From Streptomyces justiciae (GTDB taxonomy: Bacteria > Actinomycetota > Actinomycetes > Streptomycetales > Streptomycetaceae): a stretch of DNA of 64,000 nucleotides. Numbering within the stretch: the first letter of the stretch is position 1; each line of letters opens with the position of its first letter. A program made the position numbers and the translations under genes. Shown piece after piece: positions 47,167-55,479 of the stretch. The DNA lies in NCBI RefSeq assembly GCF_015163075.1, contig NZ_JADDXU010000011.1:248001-312000 (forward strand), given 5' to 3'. The notes beneath the pieces were generated by a model, which ran no database searches, had not been told where the DNA came from, and saw nothing but the letters and a program-made list of their open reading frames with translations.

Positions 47167-49524
47167 GTGACGACCGAGCCCGCCATCCCAGCGGAGTCCG
47201 GTTCCGCACCCGACACGGTCGCGCTGGCCAAGATCGTCGCCAGGCAGCGTGCCGAGATGGACCGGTTGCGGGACCAGGCTGCGACCTCGACCGTCGTGGA
47301 ACGGGCGAAGGGTGCCGTGATGGCCCTGACCGGCTGTTCTCCGGACGCCGCCGGCGAGGAACTGGTCAAGCGCGCCAAGGCCGCCCACCGCACGCTGCTC
47401 GAGGAGTGCTGGCTCACCCTCGGCGACCTGGTGCCGCCCCTGAGCGCCACGGCGCCCGAACCCGGTCCCCGCCCCACCGTGCCCGAGATCCCGTTCGCGC
47501 TGCGCAGCACCGCCGACCTCGGACGGCTGGGCAAGGCCCTGGTGCGCGTGGGCACGCCTCAGGACCTGGCCCGCTGTCTGCTGGAGCATCTGTCGCCGGG
47601 CGCCGAGGCCGACGCGATCATGATCTTCGCGCGACTGCCCGCCGGGGGCCTGGAACTGATCGGGCACGCCGGCATAGACGAGACGCTGGCGGCCCAGTGG
47701 CGCCAGGTGCCGCCGGTCGGCGGGATCGCGCCGCTCGAAGCGCTCCGCAGCCGGGAACCGCGCTGGCTGGAGGACATCGGCTCGGACAGCGAGCGGCATC
47801 TGCTGATCGGCGACCCGCCCGACCGCTGGCGGTCTCGCGCCTGGGTGCCCGTCGTCGCCGGGGACACCGCCGAGGTCTGCATCGGCTTTCTGCGCGCCCG
47901 GGGCGGACCGTTCGCCGCACACGAACGGGAGCATCTGCTGGCGGTCTCCCAGCTGTGCTCCGGCCGGCTGCGCGCCTTCGACTCCCGCACCGAACCGGCC
48001 GACGCCAGCCCCGTGCAGGAGGTGTTCGACGCGCTGCCCGGGGCCAGTCTGCTGCTCGCACCGCTGCGTACCGCGTCCGGCGAGGTCGAGGACTACCGCA
48101 TCGCCGCCGCGACCGAGGAGGCCTTCGACGCACTCGGCCGCACCGGCCGCGAACTGATCGGGCTGCGGTTCCTGGAGTGCTTCCCGAACCTCGCGGGCGA
48201 ACCGCTGTGGCGCGGGTGCCTGCACACGCTGGCCACCGGCGAACCGTACGACGGCGAGCCCTTCGTTCAGCAGGCGATGGTGGCCGGGGTCGCCGAACTG
48301 TCCACCTTCACGGTGCGGGTGGCGAAACTGGGCGGTGCGCTCGCCCTCACCTGGATCCGGCACGACACCTCCGACCTCCAGGAGCAACGGCTCGCCGACG
48401 TCCAACGGCTCGGCAACCTCGGCTGGGCGAACTGGAACCTGCTCACCCACGAGGTCGGCTGGTCCTCCCAGGTCTACACCGTCCTCGACCGCGATCCCGC
48501 CGACGGCCCCCTGCGGATCACCGCGCTGCCCGACCTCGCGCTGGCCGAGGACGCGCCCGCGCTGGACCGCGCCGTCGGGGACCTTGTGCGCCGCGGCCGC
48601 CCGCTCGCCATGCCCTTCCGGATCAGGGCCGCGGACGGCGTCCGGCACCTGCGGATCGTCGCCGAGGCGGTCACCGACGTGCAGGGCACCCCGGTCGAGG
48701 TGCACGGCTTCCTCCAGGACCTCACCGCGCAACGCAGCGCCGAACTGGCCCTCGTCGAGAGCGAACAGGCCATCCTCACGCAGCACGACGTCCTGCGCGC
48801 CGAACGCACCCTCGCCGCCAGCCTCCAGCAGGCGCTGCTCCCGCTGCCCACCCGCCCCGTGCGGTTGGCCGGACTGCGCGTCGAAGTCGCCTACCTGCCC
48901 GCCCAGTCGGGGGTCCATGTCGGCGGAGACTGGTTCAGCGCCATCGAACTGCCCGACGGCGACGCCCTGTTCGTCGTCGGCGACGTCGCCGGGCACGGCC
49001 TCGACGCCGTCGCCACCATGGCCCAGCTCCGGTTCACCGCCAAGGGCATGGTCATCACCGGCTCGTCGCTGACCGGCGCGCTGACCCGGCTCAACACCCT
49101 GCTGCTGCACTCCCGCGACTCGCACGGCACGGCCACCTTGGTCCTGGCCCGCTACTCCCCCGCCGAGCACCGGCTGGTGTGGGCCCAGGCCGGGCATCCG
49201 CCGCCATTGCTGCAACGCGGCGGCGAGGTCCGCTATCTGGGCCGGCCGGGCGGCATGCTGCTCGGGGCGAGCGCGTCACCGGCCTTCGAGGAGGCCGACA
49301 TCCTGCTGGAACCGGGCGACCGGCTGCTGCTCTACACGGACGGGCTGGTGGAGCGGCCCTCCGAGGGCATCGACCGAGGCCTGAAGCGACTCTCCGAGGC
49401 GGTCGTGAGCCACCAGGCCGACGGGCCCGGCTCGCTGCGCCCGCTGCTGGCGGACCTGCTCGAAGGGGAGCGGCGCGACGACGTGTGCGTGCTGGACATC
49501 CGGGTGCCGGAGGACGAGATCTGA
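47167..49524 (+). CDS. ANTAR-GAF-PAS-SpoIIE multidomain phosphatase
   Basis: 785 residues from GTG 47167. Residues ~20-80 read RAEMDRLRDQAATSTVVERAKGAVMALTGCSPDAAGEELVKRAK, the ANTAR pattern (AKGxxM...S...A...L). GAF-like sequence follows to ~270, then two PAS-like modules (LLAPLRTASGEVEDYRIAAATEEAF; MPFRIRAADGVRHLRIVAEAV). The SpoIIE/PP2C domain occupies the C-terminus: HVGGDWFSAIELPDGDALFVVGDVAGHGLDAVATMAQLRF, LLYTDGLVERP and DDVCVLDI. ANTAR normally binds RNA hairpins for antitermination, so the protein may link a sensed signal, RNA binding and dephosphorylation of an anti-sigma partner. No partner gene adjoins. Confidence 0.9.
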   Translation: MTTEPAIPAESGSAPDTVALAKIVARQRAEMDRLRDQAATSTVVERAKGAVMALTGCSPDAAGEELVKRAKAAHRTLLEECWLTLGDLVPPLSATAPEPGPRPTVPEIPFALRSTADLGRLGKALVRVGTPQDLARCLLEHLSPGAEADAIMIFARLPAGGLELIGHAGIDETLAAQWRQVPPVGGIAPLEALRSREPRWLEDIGSDSERHLLIGDPPDRWRSRAWVPVVAGDTAEVCIGFLRARGGPFAAHEREHLLAVSQLCSGRLRAFDSRTEPADASPVQEVFDALPGASLLLAPLRTASGEVEDYRIAAATEEAFDALGRTGRELIGLRFLECFPNLAGEPLWRGCLHTLATGEPYDGEPFVQQAMVAGVAELSTFTVRVAKLGGALALTWIRHDTSDLQEQRLADVQRLGNLGWANWNLLTHEVGWSSQVYTVLDRDPADGPLRITALPDLALAEDAPALDRAVGDLVRRGRPLAMPFRIRAADGVRHLRIVAEAVTDVQGTPVEVHGFLQDLTAQRSAELALVESEQAILTQHDVLRAERTLAASLQQALLPLPTRPVRLAGLRVEVAYLPAQSGVHVGGDWFSAIELPDGDALFVVGDVAGHGLDAVATMAQLRFTAKGMVITGSSLTGALTRLNTLLLHSRDSHGTATLVLARYSPAEHRLVWAQAGHPPPLLQRGGEVRYLGRPGGMLLGASASPAFEEADILLEPGDRLLLYTDGLVERPSEGIDRGLKRLSEAVVSHQADGPGSLRPLLADLLEGERRDDVCVLDIRVPEDEI

Positions 49525-49549
49525 CCTCCCGCGCTGACGGAGGCGCCGG

Positions 49550-49657
49550 TCAGGGCGTGTCGTCGTCGCGGTGACGCCAGTACCAGATCGCGCCGATGAC
49601 GAGGGCCAGCAGGAGGACGGTCGGGAGGACGAGGCCCGGGACGCGGGAGAGGGTCAT
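49550..49657 (-). CDS. 35-residue single-span membrane microprotein
   Basis: ATG 49657 is preceded by GAAGG 8 nt upstream and reads MTLSRVPGLVLPTVLLLALV then IGAIWYWRHRDDDTP before TGA. A short head, one ~20-residue hydrophobic helix ending WYW, and a charged tail are the classic plan of a bacterial membrane microprotein. It is convergent with the SpoIIE gene and follows the PG-binding gene in the same direction. Confidence 0.55.
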   Translation of the reverse strand: MTLSRVPGLVLPTVLLLALVIGAIWYWRHRDDDTP

Positions 49658-49773
49658 CGGCGTGGCCTTCGGTGGCAAGGTGCGCTGGACCACCCATGAT
49701 GACGCCCCTCGACACGTCATCCGTGCTTCTTTTGCCGGGCGATGCCCGGCGTTCGACCGGGGCCGCGCCGAAG

Positions 49774-50502
49774 TCAGCCGCCGCCGGTGGTCGTCCTTGC
49801 TTCCAGGTCGCGGCGGGTGTCGTCGCCGTAGACGCCGGTCTCGTCGCCGCGGATGCCGTACCAGAGCTGGAAGCGGGCGACGGCCTCGGTGAGGCCGGGG
49901 TCGTAGGTGCCGTTGGTGGAGCCGTTCTCGTAGACGTTCGGGATGCGCAGCAGACGCTGTTGGAGGTCGGTCACCTCGGGGCCGCTGTCGCCCTCGCGCA
50001 GGGTGCCGGCGCCGTCCGGGTCGGTCGTGGCGGGTGCGGTCGGCGAGGCCGGCGGGGTGGAGGGCGCGGGGGTCGGTGCGGGTGCGGCCGTGCCGTCGGC
50101 CCGGCCCGGGAGGAGCAGGGCGCAGCCGAAGCCGACCAGGGCCGCGGCGCTGACGGCGACCACGATCGCGGCGCGGCGCAGCCCGGGACCGAAACCGAAG
50201 CCGTCGCCGCGGCCGACGGGGCGGCGGATTCCGCGTGACCTCACCTCGAAGCGGCCACGGACGGGCGGCAGTTCCTCAGTCGCACCCTCCGCGCTGAAGT
50301 CCTCGGCACCGAAGTCGGCCGCGCCCAAGTCCTCGTCGACGGACGGCCGTCGCGGCATCATCACGGACTCGAAGCCCGTGGTGCGTGCGGGCATGTCCTT
50401 CATGAGTTCGGCGAGGGCGTCGGTCCGGCGCGGGCGCAGCACACGGATCGGTTCGAGGACCGGGCGGTCGTCCGGCTCCCCGGGCTCGGGCGATGTCGAC
50501 AC
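49774..50502 (-). CDS. Membrane-anchored peptidoglycan-binding protein
   Basis: 242 residues from GTG 50502, with an excellent GGAAGGAGAACCAC upstream. The first ~105 residues are disordered and charged (cytoplasmic), a single membrane helix AAIVVAVSAAALVGFGCALLL follows, then a Pro/Ala/Thr linker. A PG_binding_1 domain ends the protein: LREGDSGPEVTDLQQRLLRI ... GTYDPGLTEAVARFQLWYGI. It should bind cell-wall peptidoglycan from the outer face of the membrane. The gene is divergent from the polysaccharide lyase gene. Confidence 0.88.
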   Translation of the reverse strand: MSTSPEPGEPDDRPVLEPIRVLRPRRTDALAELMKDMPARTTGFESVMMPRRPSVDEDLGAADFGAEDFSAEGATEELPPVRGRFEVRSRGIRRPVGRGDGFGFGPGLRRAAIVVAVSAAALVGFGCALLLPGRADGTAAPAPTPAPSTPPASPTAPATTDPDGAGTLREGDSGPEVTDLQQRLLRIPNVYENGSTNGTYDPGLTEAVARFQLWYGIRGDETGVYGDDTRRDLEARTTTGGG

Positions 50503-50586
50503 GTGGTTCTCCTTCCGTCCCCGTGCTTCGGGTAGGGATACGGGTCAGACGACCGGGCGGTTCATCCCCACCCGCCGACAAGAAAC

Positions 50587-50645
50587 GATCAATACGATCG
50601 ATTCGGTGGGATCCATTGAGCGTTTGAGCGATACCGTGCTAGAAA
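50587..50645 (+). promoter_or_regulatory. Promoter and operator-like site of the polysaccharide lyase
   Basis: GATCAATACG (50587-50596), within CGATC-AATAC-GATCG, is identical to one arm of the operator before the DeoR/LacI hybrid gene at 61 kb. TTGAGC (50616-50621) and TAGAAA (50640-50645), 18 nt apart, may be the -35 and -10. The start point would then fall at or next to the ATG (50654), so the transcript may be leaderless; no Shine-Dalgarno is seen. Confidence 0.45.
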
Positions 50646-50653
50646 CCGCCGTC

Positions 50654-53104
50654 ATGACGACTCGTTGGTCACGTCGCGGCTTGCTGGCCGCAGCCGCAAG
50701 CACCGGTACCGCCGTCGCGCTCGGCGTCCCCGCCCAGTCGCACGCCGCTCCCCAGTCCGCCGTGCGGGCCGCGGAGGCGGACGAGTTCACGACCCTGCGG
50801 GCGAAGTGGCGCACGCTGATCCTCGGCGAGGGCTTCAGCCCCACCGCCGAGCCCTTCAAGAGCCGGCTCGCCGAACTGGGCACCACCGCGACCCAGTTGC
50901 GGTCCGCCATGGCACCGGCGTCCGGTTCGCTGTGGCCGGACCTGGTGTACGCCGACCCGGAACCCGACACCGACCAGGAGTCGTACGGCTACTCCGGCAA
51001 CCTCAACACCAGCTACAACCGCCTCAACACGCTGGCCCAGGCCTACTGCCAGCAAGGCACCGGCCTCACCGGCGACGCGACGCTCAAGGCCGCGATCCTC
51101 ACCGGGCTCGACCACCTGCACGACGAGGTCTACAACGCCGGCCAGACCCGCTACGGCAACTGGTACAGCTGGCAGATCGGCGCCCCGCAGGCGCTGCTGG
51201 ACGTGTGCGTGCTGATGTACGACTCCCTGTCGGCGACGCAGATCGCGAACTACGTCGCCGCGGTCGACCACTTCGTGCCCGATTCGGCGGTCGCGAGCTA
51301 CAGCGGCACCAGCACCGGCGCCAACCGCGTCGACCTGTGCCGGGTGCTGGCGCTGCGCGGGATCGTCGGCGCGAGTTCCGCGAAGGTCGCGCTGGCCCGG
51401 GACGCCCTCTCCCCGGTCTTCCCGTACGTCACCAGCGGCGACGGCCTCTACAAGGACGGGTCGTTCGTCCAGCACACGACCGTGCCCTACACGGGCTCGT
51501 ACGGCTCGGTCATGCTCGGCGGGCTCGGGATGCTGTTCGCGCTGCTCACCGGGTCGACCTGGCAGATCACCGACGCGAACCGGCAGATCGTGTTCGACGC
51601 CGTGGAGAACGCCTGGGCTCCCTTCCTCTACAACGGGCTGGTGATGGACGGCGTCTCGGGCCGGGCGATCAGCCGGGGCGTCTCCGCCACCGACGCCAAG
51701 CAGATCCAGCAGAACGACCATCTGCGCGGTCATCCGATCCTCGCGTCGATCGTCCTGCTCGGGCAGAGCGCGAGCGCCACCGAGAACGCGCGCTGGCGCG
51801 GTCTGGTGAAGGGCTGGATCCAGCGCGACTACTACAGCCCGCCGATGAGCGACCCGTCGCTCGGGCTGACGGGGCTCGCCCGCCTCAAGGGCGTCGTCGA
51901 CGACACGACGGTCACCGCGATCGCCGAGCCGACCGGCCACCGCCTGTTCACCGGCATGGCGCGGGCCACCCACCGCAGACCCGGCTGGGCCGCGTCGATC
52001 AGCATGGCCGACCGCAGGATCACGTACTACGAGACCGGCAACGGCGAGAACCTGCGCAGCTGGCACACCGGCTCCGGAATGCTCTACTGGTGGGGCGACA
52101 CCTACGCCAACGGCCAGTACAGCGACGCCTTCTGGCCCACCGTCGACCCGTACCGCCTGCCCGGCACCACGGCCTCCCGCACGGCGCTCGCGGACGCGGC
52201 CGGCGGCGACTGGGGCGCGTCGCTGCCGGACGTGAACTGGGTCGGCGGGGCCACGGACGGGCAGCGGGCCGCGATCGGCCAGTACCTGAAGGGACTTCAG
52301 TCCACGCTCATGGCGAAGAAGTCGTGGTTCTGCGTGGACGACTCGATCGTCTGCCTGGGCGCGGGCATCAAGTGCACCGACGGCACGACGGTCGAGTCGA
52401 CGATCGAGAACCGCAACCTCGGCCCCACCGGCGGCCATTCCTTCACCGTGGACGGCACCGCCTACCCGGCCACCTACCCCTGGTCGCAGACGTTCACCGG
52501 GGCCGGCTGGGCGCACATCGGCGGCATGGGCGGCTACGTCTTCCCCGGCGGCGCGACCTTCGACGCCCTCCGTGACACACGTGACGGGAAGTGGAGCGAC
52601 ATCAACAAGGGCGGCTCCACGACGGTCCTCAACCGCAAGTACCTGACGCTGTACGTCGATCACGGCACGAACCCGACGAACGGCGGCTACGCGTATCTGC
52701 TCATGCCGGGCGCCACGGCCGCCCAGACCCAGGCGCGGGCCGCCGCCACCGGCTGGCTGACCGTCCTCGCCAACACCGACGACCAACAGGGCGTGGCCGT
52801 ACCTTCGTCGGGGTTCACGGGCGTCAACTTCTGGTTCGGCGGCACGGTCGGCGACCTCGTCGCGAGCGACCCGTGCTCCGTGACGATCAGCGAGAAGAGC
52901 GACGGTACGGCGGTGATCTGCGTCAGCGACCCGATGCGGATGCGCACGAGCCTCACGCTCACCTGGAACCGGGCGGTGTCCGCCGTGCTGTCGAAGCCGG
53001 CCGGTGTGACGTCGGCGACGACGGGATCCGCGCTGCGGCTCACCTTCGGGGACATGACCGGCCTGGCCGGAGCCTCCCAGAAGATCACCGTCACACTCGG
53101 CTGA
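50654..53104 (+). CDS. Secreted polysaccharide lyase family 8 (hyaluronate-lyase type)
   Basis: 816 residues. A Tat-like signal (TTRWSRRGLLAAAASTGTAVA) directs secretion. The PL8 fold is clear: an N-terminal alpha-toroid with NWYSWQIGAPQALLD, then TGANRVDL, DGLYKDGSFVQHTTVPYTGSYG, and beta-sandwich domains after residue ~400. By spacing, N224, H274 and Y283 correspond to the Asn-His-Tyr triad of pneumococcal hyaluronate lyase (50 and 9 residues apart there too). The enzyme cleaves hyaluronan, chondroitin or related uronate polymers by beta-elimination outside the cell. The upstream site matches the 58-61 kb transporter operon, so the lyase may feed that importer. Its 3' end overlaps the convergent ATP-grasp-like gene by 14 bp. 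Confidence 0.93.
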   Translation: MTTRWSRRGLLAAAASTGTAVALGVPAQSHAAPQSAVRAAEADEFTTLRAKWRTLILGEGFSPTAEPFKSRLAELGTTATQLRSAMAPASGSLWPDLVYADPEPDTDQESYGYSGNLNTSYNRLNTLAQAYCQQGTGLTGDATLKAAILTGLDHLHDEVYNAGQTRYGNWYSWQIGAPQALLDVCVLMYDSLSATQIANYVAAVDHFVPDSAVASYSGTSTGANRVDLCRVLALRGIVGASSAKVALARDALSPVFPYVTSGDGLYKDGSFVQHTTVPYTGSYGSVMLGGLGMLFALLTGSTWQITDANRQIVFDAVENAWAPFLYNGLVMDGVSGRAISRGVSATDAKQIQQNDHLRGHPILASIVLLGQSASATENARWRGLVKGWIQRDYYSPPMSDPSLGLTGLARLKGVVDDTTVTAIAEPTGHRLFTGMARATHRRPGWAASISMADRRITYYETGNGENLRSWHTGSGMLYWWGDTYANGQYSDAFWPTVDPYRLPGTTASRTALADAAGGDWGASLPDVNWVGGATDGQRAAIGQYLKGLQSTLMAKKSWFCVDDSIVCLGAGIKCTDGTTVESTIENRNLGPTGGHSFTVDGTAYPATYPWSQTFTGAGWAHIGGMGGYVFPGGATFDALRDTRDGKWSDINKGGSTTVLNRKYLTLYVDHGTNPTNGGYAYLLMPGATAAQTQARAAATGWLTVLANTDDQQGVAVPSSGFTGVNFWFGGTVGDLVASDPCSVTISEKSDGTAVICVSDPMRMRTSLTLTWNRAVSAVLSKPAGVTSATTGSALRLTFGDMTGLAGASQKITVTLG

Positions 53105-53909
53105 GGAACCGGTGCAGGGACGTCTTCATCGCCGTCACGAAGGCGTCCCGCGCCGCGTCGCCCAGCACATCCAGCGACAGATACGGGTTCAGGTCCTCCA
53201 ACTCCACCAGCAGCAGCTCGCCGCCCGGCGCGCGGCAGGCGTCGACGCGCTGGATGCCGTGGTCGAGGGTGTTCCAGTCGACGAACCGGCGGGCGAACTC
53301 CAGGTCCTGCGCGGTGGGTTCGTACGGCTCCAGCTGCCAGCGCCGGTCGGGGTGCGGGGCGAAGAGGGCGTACTGGAAGTCGTGGTCGACGAAGTAGAAG
53401 GACACCTCGTAGGCGAGGTCGACGCAGGGCTGGACCAGGACGTCCCCGGTCGCGAGGGCGCGTGCCTCGTCGGCGGGGACGATCTTCAGGCCCATGGAGT
53501 CGGCGCCGAGCTTCGGCTTGACGACGTACCGGTCCGTGTCCGGCAGCCGGTGCAGGTCCTCGGCGCGGTCGACGGTGGGGATGACCGGGAAGCCCGCCGC
53601 GTGGAGGTCGAGCAGGTACTGCTTGCCCGCCATGTCGGCCTTGCCGGAGAGCGGGTTGTAGACGCGCGCCCCGGTCGCCAGCGCGTGCTCGCGGAAGGTG
53701 TCGTAGGCCTCCTGGTACGTGAGCACGGGGCCGCTGTTGCGTACGACGACCGCGTCGAAGGAGTCCATCAGGGCCACTGCGTCCCGGGGGCCGCACAGGG
53801 CGAGGTCGAAGTCCCCGCGCAGCCGTGAGGTCAGGAAGATGTCCTCGTCGCAGTACCGCCGCCCGCGTGCCTCGTAGGCGAGGTCGGTGACGTACAGGAT
53901 GCGCGGCAT
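53091..53909 (-). CDS. ATP-grasp-like protein of the 53-60 kb module
   Basis: 272 residues beginning MPRILYVTDLAYEARGRRY. The N-terminal alpha/beta domain (DAVVVRNSGPVLTYQEAYDTFRE) resembles a pre-ATP-grasp domain. The ATP-grasp core follows: NPLSGKADMAGKQYLLDLHAAG, DRYVVKPKLGADSMGLKIV (lysine and glycine loop), VLVQPCVDLAYEVSFYFVD and LLVELEDLNPYLSLD (Mg-binding Glu/Asn). Such enzymes ligate a carboxylate to an amine or thiol using ATP. Substrates are unknown. It is the last minus-strand gene of the transporter module, but a good promoter 46-74 nt upstream suggests separate control. Confidence 0.75.
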   Translation of the reverse strand: MPRILYVTDLAYEARGRRYCDEDIFLTSRLRGDFDLALCGPRDAVALMDSFDAVVVRNSGPVLTYQEAYDTFREHALATGARVYNPLSGKADMAGKQYLLDLHAAGFPVIPTVDRAEDLHRLPDTDRYVVKPKLGADSMGLKIVPADEARALATGDVLVQPCVDLAYEVSFYFVDHDFQYALFAPHPDRRWQLEPYEPTAQDLEFARRFVDWNTLDHGIQRVDACRAPGGELLLVELEDLNPYLSLDVLGDAARDAFVTAMKTSLHRFLSRV

Positions 53910-53954
53910 GCGGGGTCTCTCCTCGGCTGGTCTCCTCGACGGCGGCGGGAGGCG

Positions 53955-53983
53955 ATCGTATGCGGCGGGCGTCCGTCGAACAA
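53955..53983 (-). promoter_or_regulatory. Promoter of the ATP-grasp-like gene
   Basis: On the minus strand TTGTTC (53978-53983), a 17-nt spacer and TACGAT (53955-53960) fit a primary-sigma promoter, placing the start point about 40 nt before the ATG at 53909. It lies in the 91-nt gap after the phosphodiesterase-HAD gene. Confidence 0.5.
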
Positions 53984-54000
53984 AATGCCGGATGGCCAGG

Positions 54001-55446
54001 TCACAGACCTGCCGTCCACAGCTCGTGCGGGCCGATCCCCTTGAGGTCGGGGAGCACGGTGCGGCGCGGCGCGGGAGCGACGGGGGCGTACGACGGGACG
54101 GCGAGGACCCTGCATCCTGCCGCCTCGGCGGCGGTGACGCCGGTGGGCGAGTCCTCGACGGCGAGGCAGGCCGCCGGGTCGACGCCGAGGCTGCGGGCGG
54201 CGGCGAGGTAGGGGTCCGCGGCCGGCTTGGTGCGGGGCGTCTCGCCCTCGGCGATCGTCGTACGGAACCGGTCGGGGCCGAGGATGCCGAGGACGGCGTC
54301 CATGACGGGCCGCGAGGAGGCGGAGACCAGCGCGGCCGGGATGTTCAACTCCCGCAGGAGGTCGAGGAGTTCGAGCGCTCCCGGCAGTGGGGTCGCCTCC
54401 TGGCGGACGGCTGCCAGGAAGCGTGCCTCCAGATCGGCGGCCAGCTTCCGCGGGTCGTCGCCGGTGAGGGTGTGGAGGTGGGCGGCGGTGTCGGAGACCG
54501 AGCGGCCGAGGACGTGGGTCACGTCGGCCTCGGGCACGGTCTCACGGACGGTGCGCAGCCACAGCGCCTCGGTGTCGACGAGGGTGCCGTCCATGTCGAG
54601 GAGCACGGCGTGCGGGGCGGCGGCGAAGGGGCGGCCGTCCAGGGTCCAGTGCCGGTCGGGATGGCGGCCGAGGGCCGCGCACACCTGGGCGGCGACGTCC
54701 ACATGGCGGACCTCGGGCGGTGCGGCGCCGATGCCCGGACCGGTCGCGGCCAGCCACGCCGTGCGCTCCTGCGGGGTACGGCCGCCATGGCCGCCCGCGT
54801 CGACATGGCCGTGGTCGGTGACGACGAGGACGGTCCAGCGTTCGTCGGCGTACGAAGGGCGGGACCGGATCGCGGCGAGCAGCCGGCCGAGGCGGCGGTC
54901 GGCCTGTCGTACGGCCGCCTCGTACGCCTCGCCGCAGCCGAGGAAGTGGGCCGTCTCGTCGGGCGCGCCGAGGTAGACGAACGAGGCGTCCATGTCGTCG
55001 ACGGTCAGGACGGCCACGGCCGCGTCGGTGATCTGTTCGTCGCAGCGTTCCCAGGCCTCAGGGGTGTCGGCGGCGGGCTCGATGAAGACGCTCCTGGACG
55101 GGGCGCGGAACAGGGGGCCGCCGTCGCGGGCCTGCATCAGCGGGCGCCAGCCGGCGGCGACGAACGTGCGGCGGCCGTCCTGTCCGGCCAGCCGGGTGGC
55201 GAAGTCGGGGAAGACGTCGAGGCGGTGTCCGGTGAAGTCGTTGCTCCACACGCCGTGTTTGGCCGCGGTGACGCCGGTGACGATCGTCGCCCAGCACGGT
55301 CCGGACATGGTGGGGGTGTCCGCGTCCACCTCGACGGGGGTGAGGAAGCCGTCGGCGGCCAGGGCGTCGAGGTGCGGGGTGGGCAGGCGGCGCAGTACGT
55401 CGAGACGTACGCCGTCGATGCCGACGACGAGGACACGGCTCTGCAT
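54001..55446 (-). CDS. Type I phosphodiesterase/alkaline-phosphatase-fold protein fused to HAD phosphatase
   Basis: 481 residues with two catalytic domains. Residues ~1-275 are an alkaline-phosphatase-superfamily domain: VLVVGIDGVRLDVLRRLPTP with the metal Asp, TPTMSGPCWATIVTGVTAAK with the nucleophile Thr/Ser region, and VVTDHGHVDAGGHGG with the metal His residues. Residues ~280-481 are a HAD-IA hydrolase: VLLDMDGTLVDTE (nucleophile Asp), ALVSASSRPVMDAVL and AVEDSPTGVTAAEAAGC. The first domain could split a phosphodiester, pyrophosphate or phosphonate and the second remove the phosphate released. The gene lies between the dehydrogenase and ATP-grasp-like genes. The start is ATG 55446, but only GAAAGGACG precedes it. 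Confidence 0.88.
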   Translation of the reverse strand: MQSRVLVVGIDGVRLDVLRRLPTPHLDALAADGFLTPVEVDADTPTMSGPCWATIVTGVTAAKHGVWSNDFTGHRLDVFPDFATRLAGQDGRRTFVAAGWRPLMQARDGGPLFRAPSRSVFIEPAADTPEAWERCDEQITDAAVAVLTVDDMDASFVYLGAPDETAHFLGCGEAYEAAVRQADRRLGRLLAAIRSRPSYADERWTVLVVTDHGHVDAGGHGGRTPQERTAWLAATGPGIGAAPPEVRHVDVAAQVCAALGRHPDRHWTLDGRPFAAAPHAVLLDMDGTLVDTEALWLRTVRETVPEADVTHVLGRSVSDTAAHLHTLTGDDPRKLAADLEARFLAAVRQEATPLPGALELLDLLRELNIPAALVSASSRPVMDAVLGILGPDRFRTTIAEGETPRTKPAADPYLAAARSLGVDPAACLAVEDSPTGVTAAEAAGCRVLAVPSYAPVAPAPRRTVLPDLKGIGPHELWTAGL

Positions 55447-55479
55447 GGTACGTCCTTTCGGGAAAGGGGGGTTGGCGTG

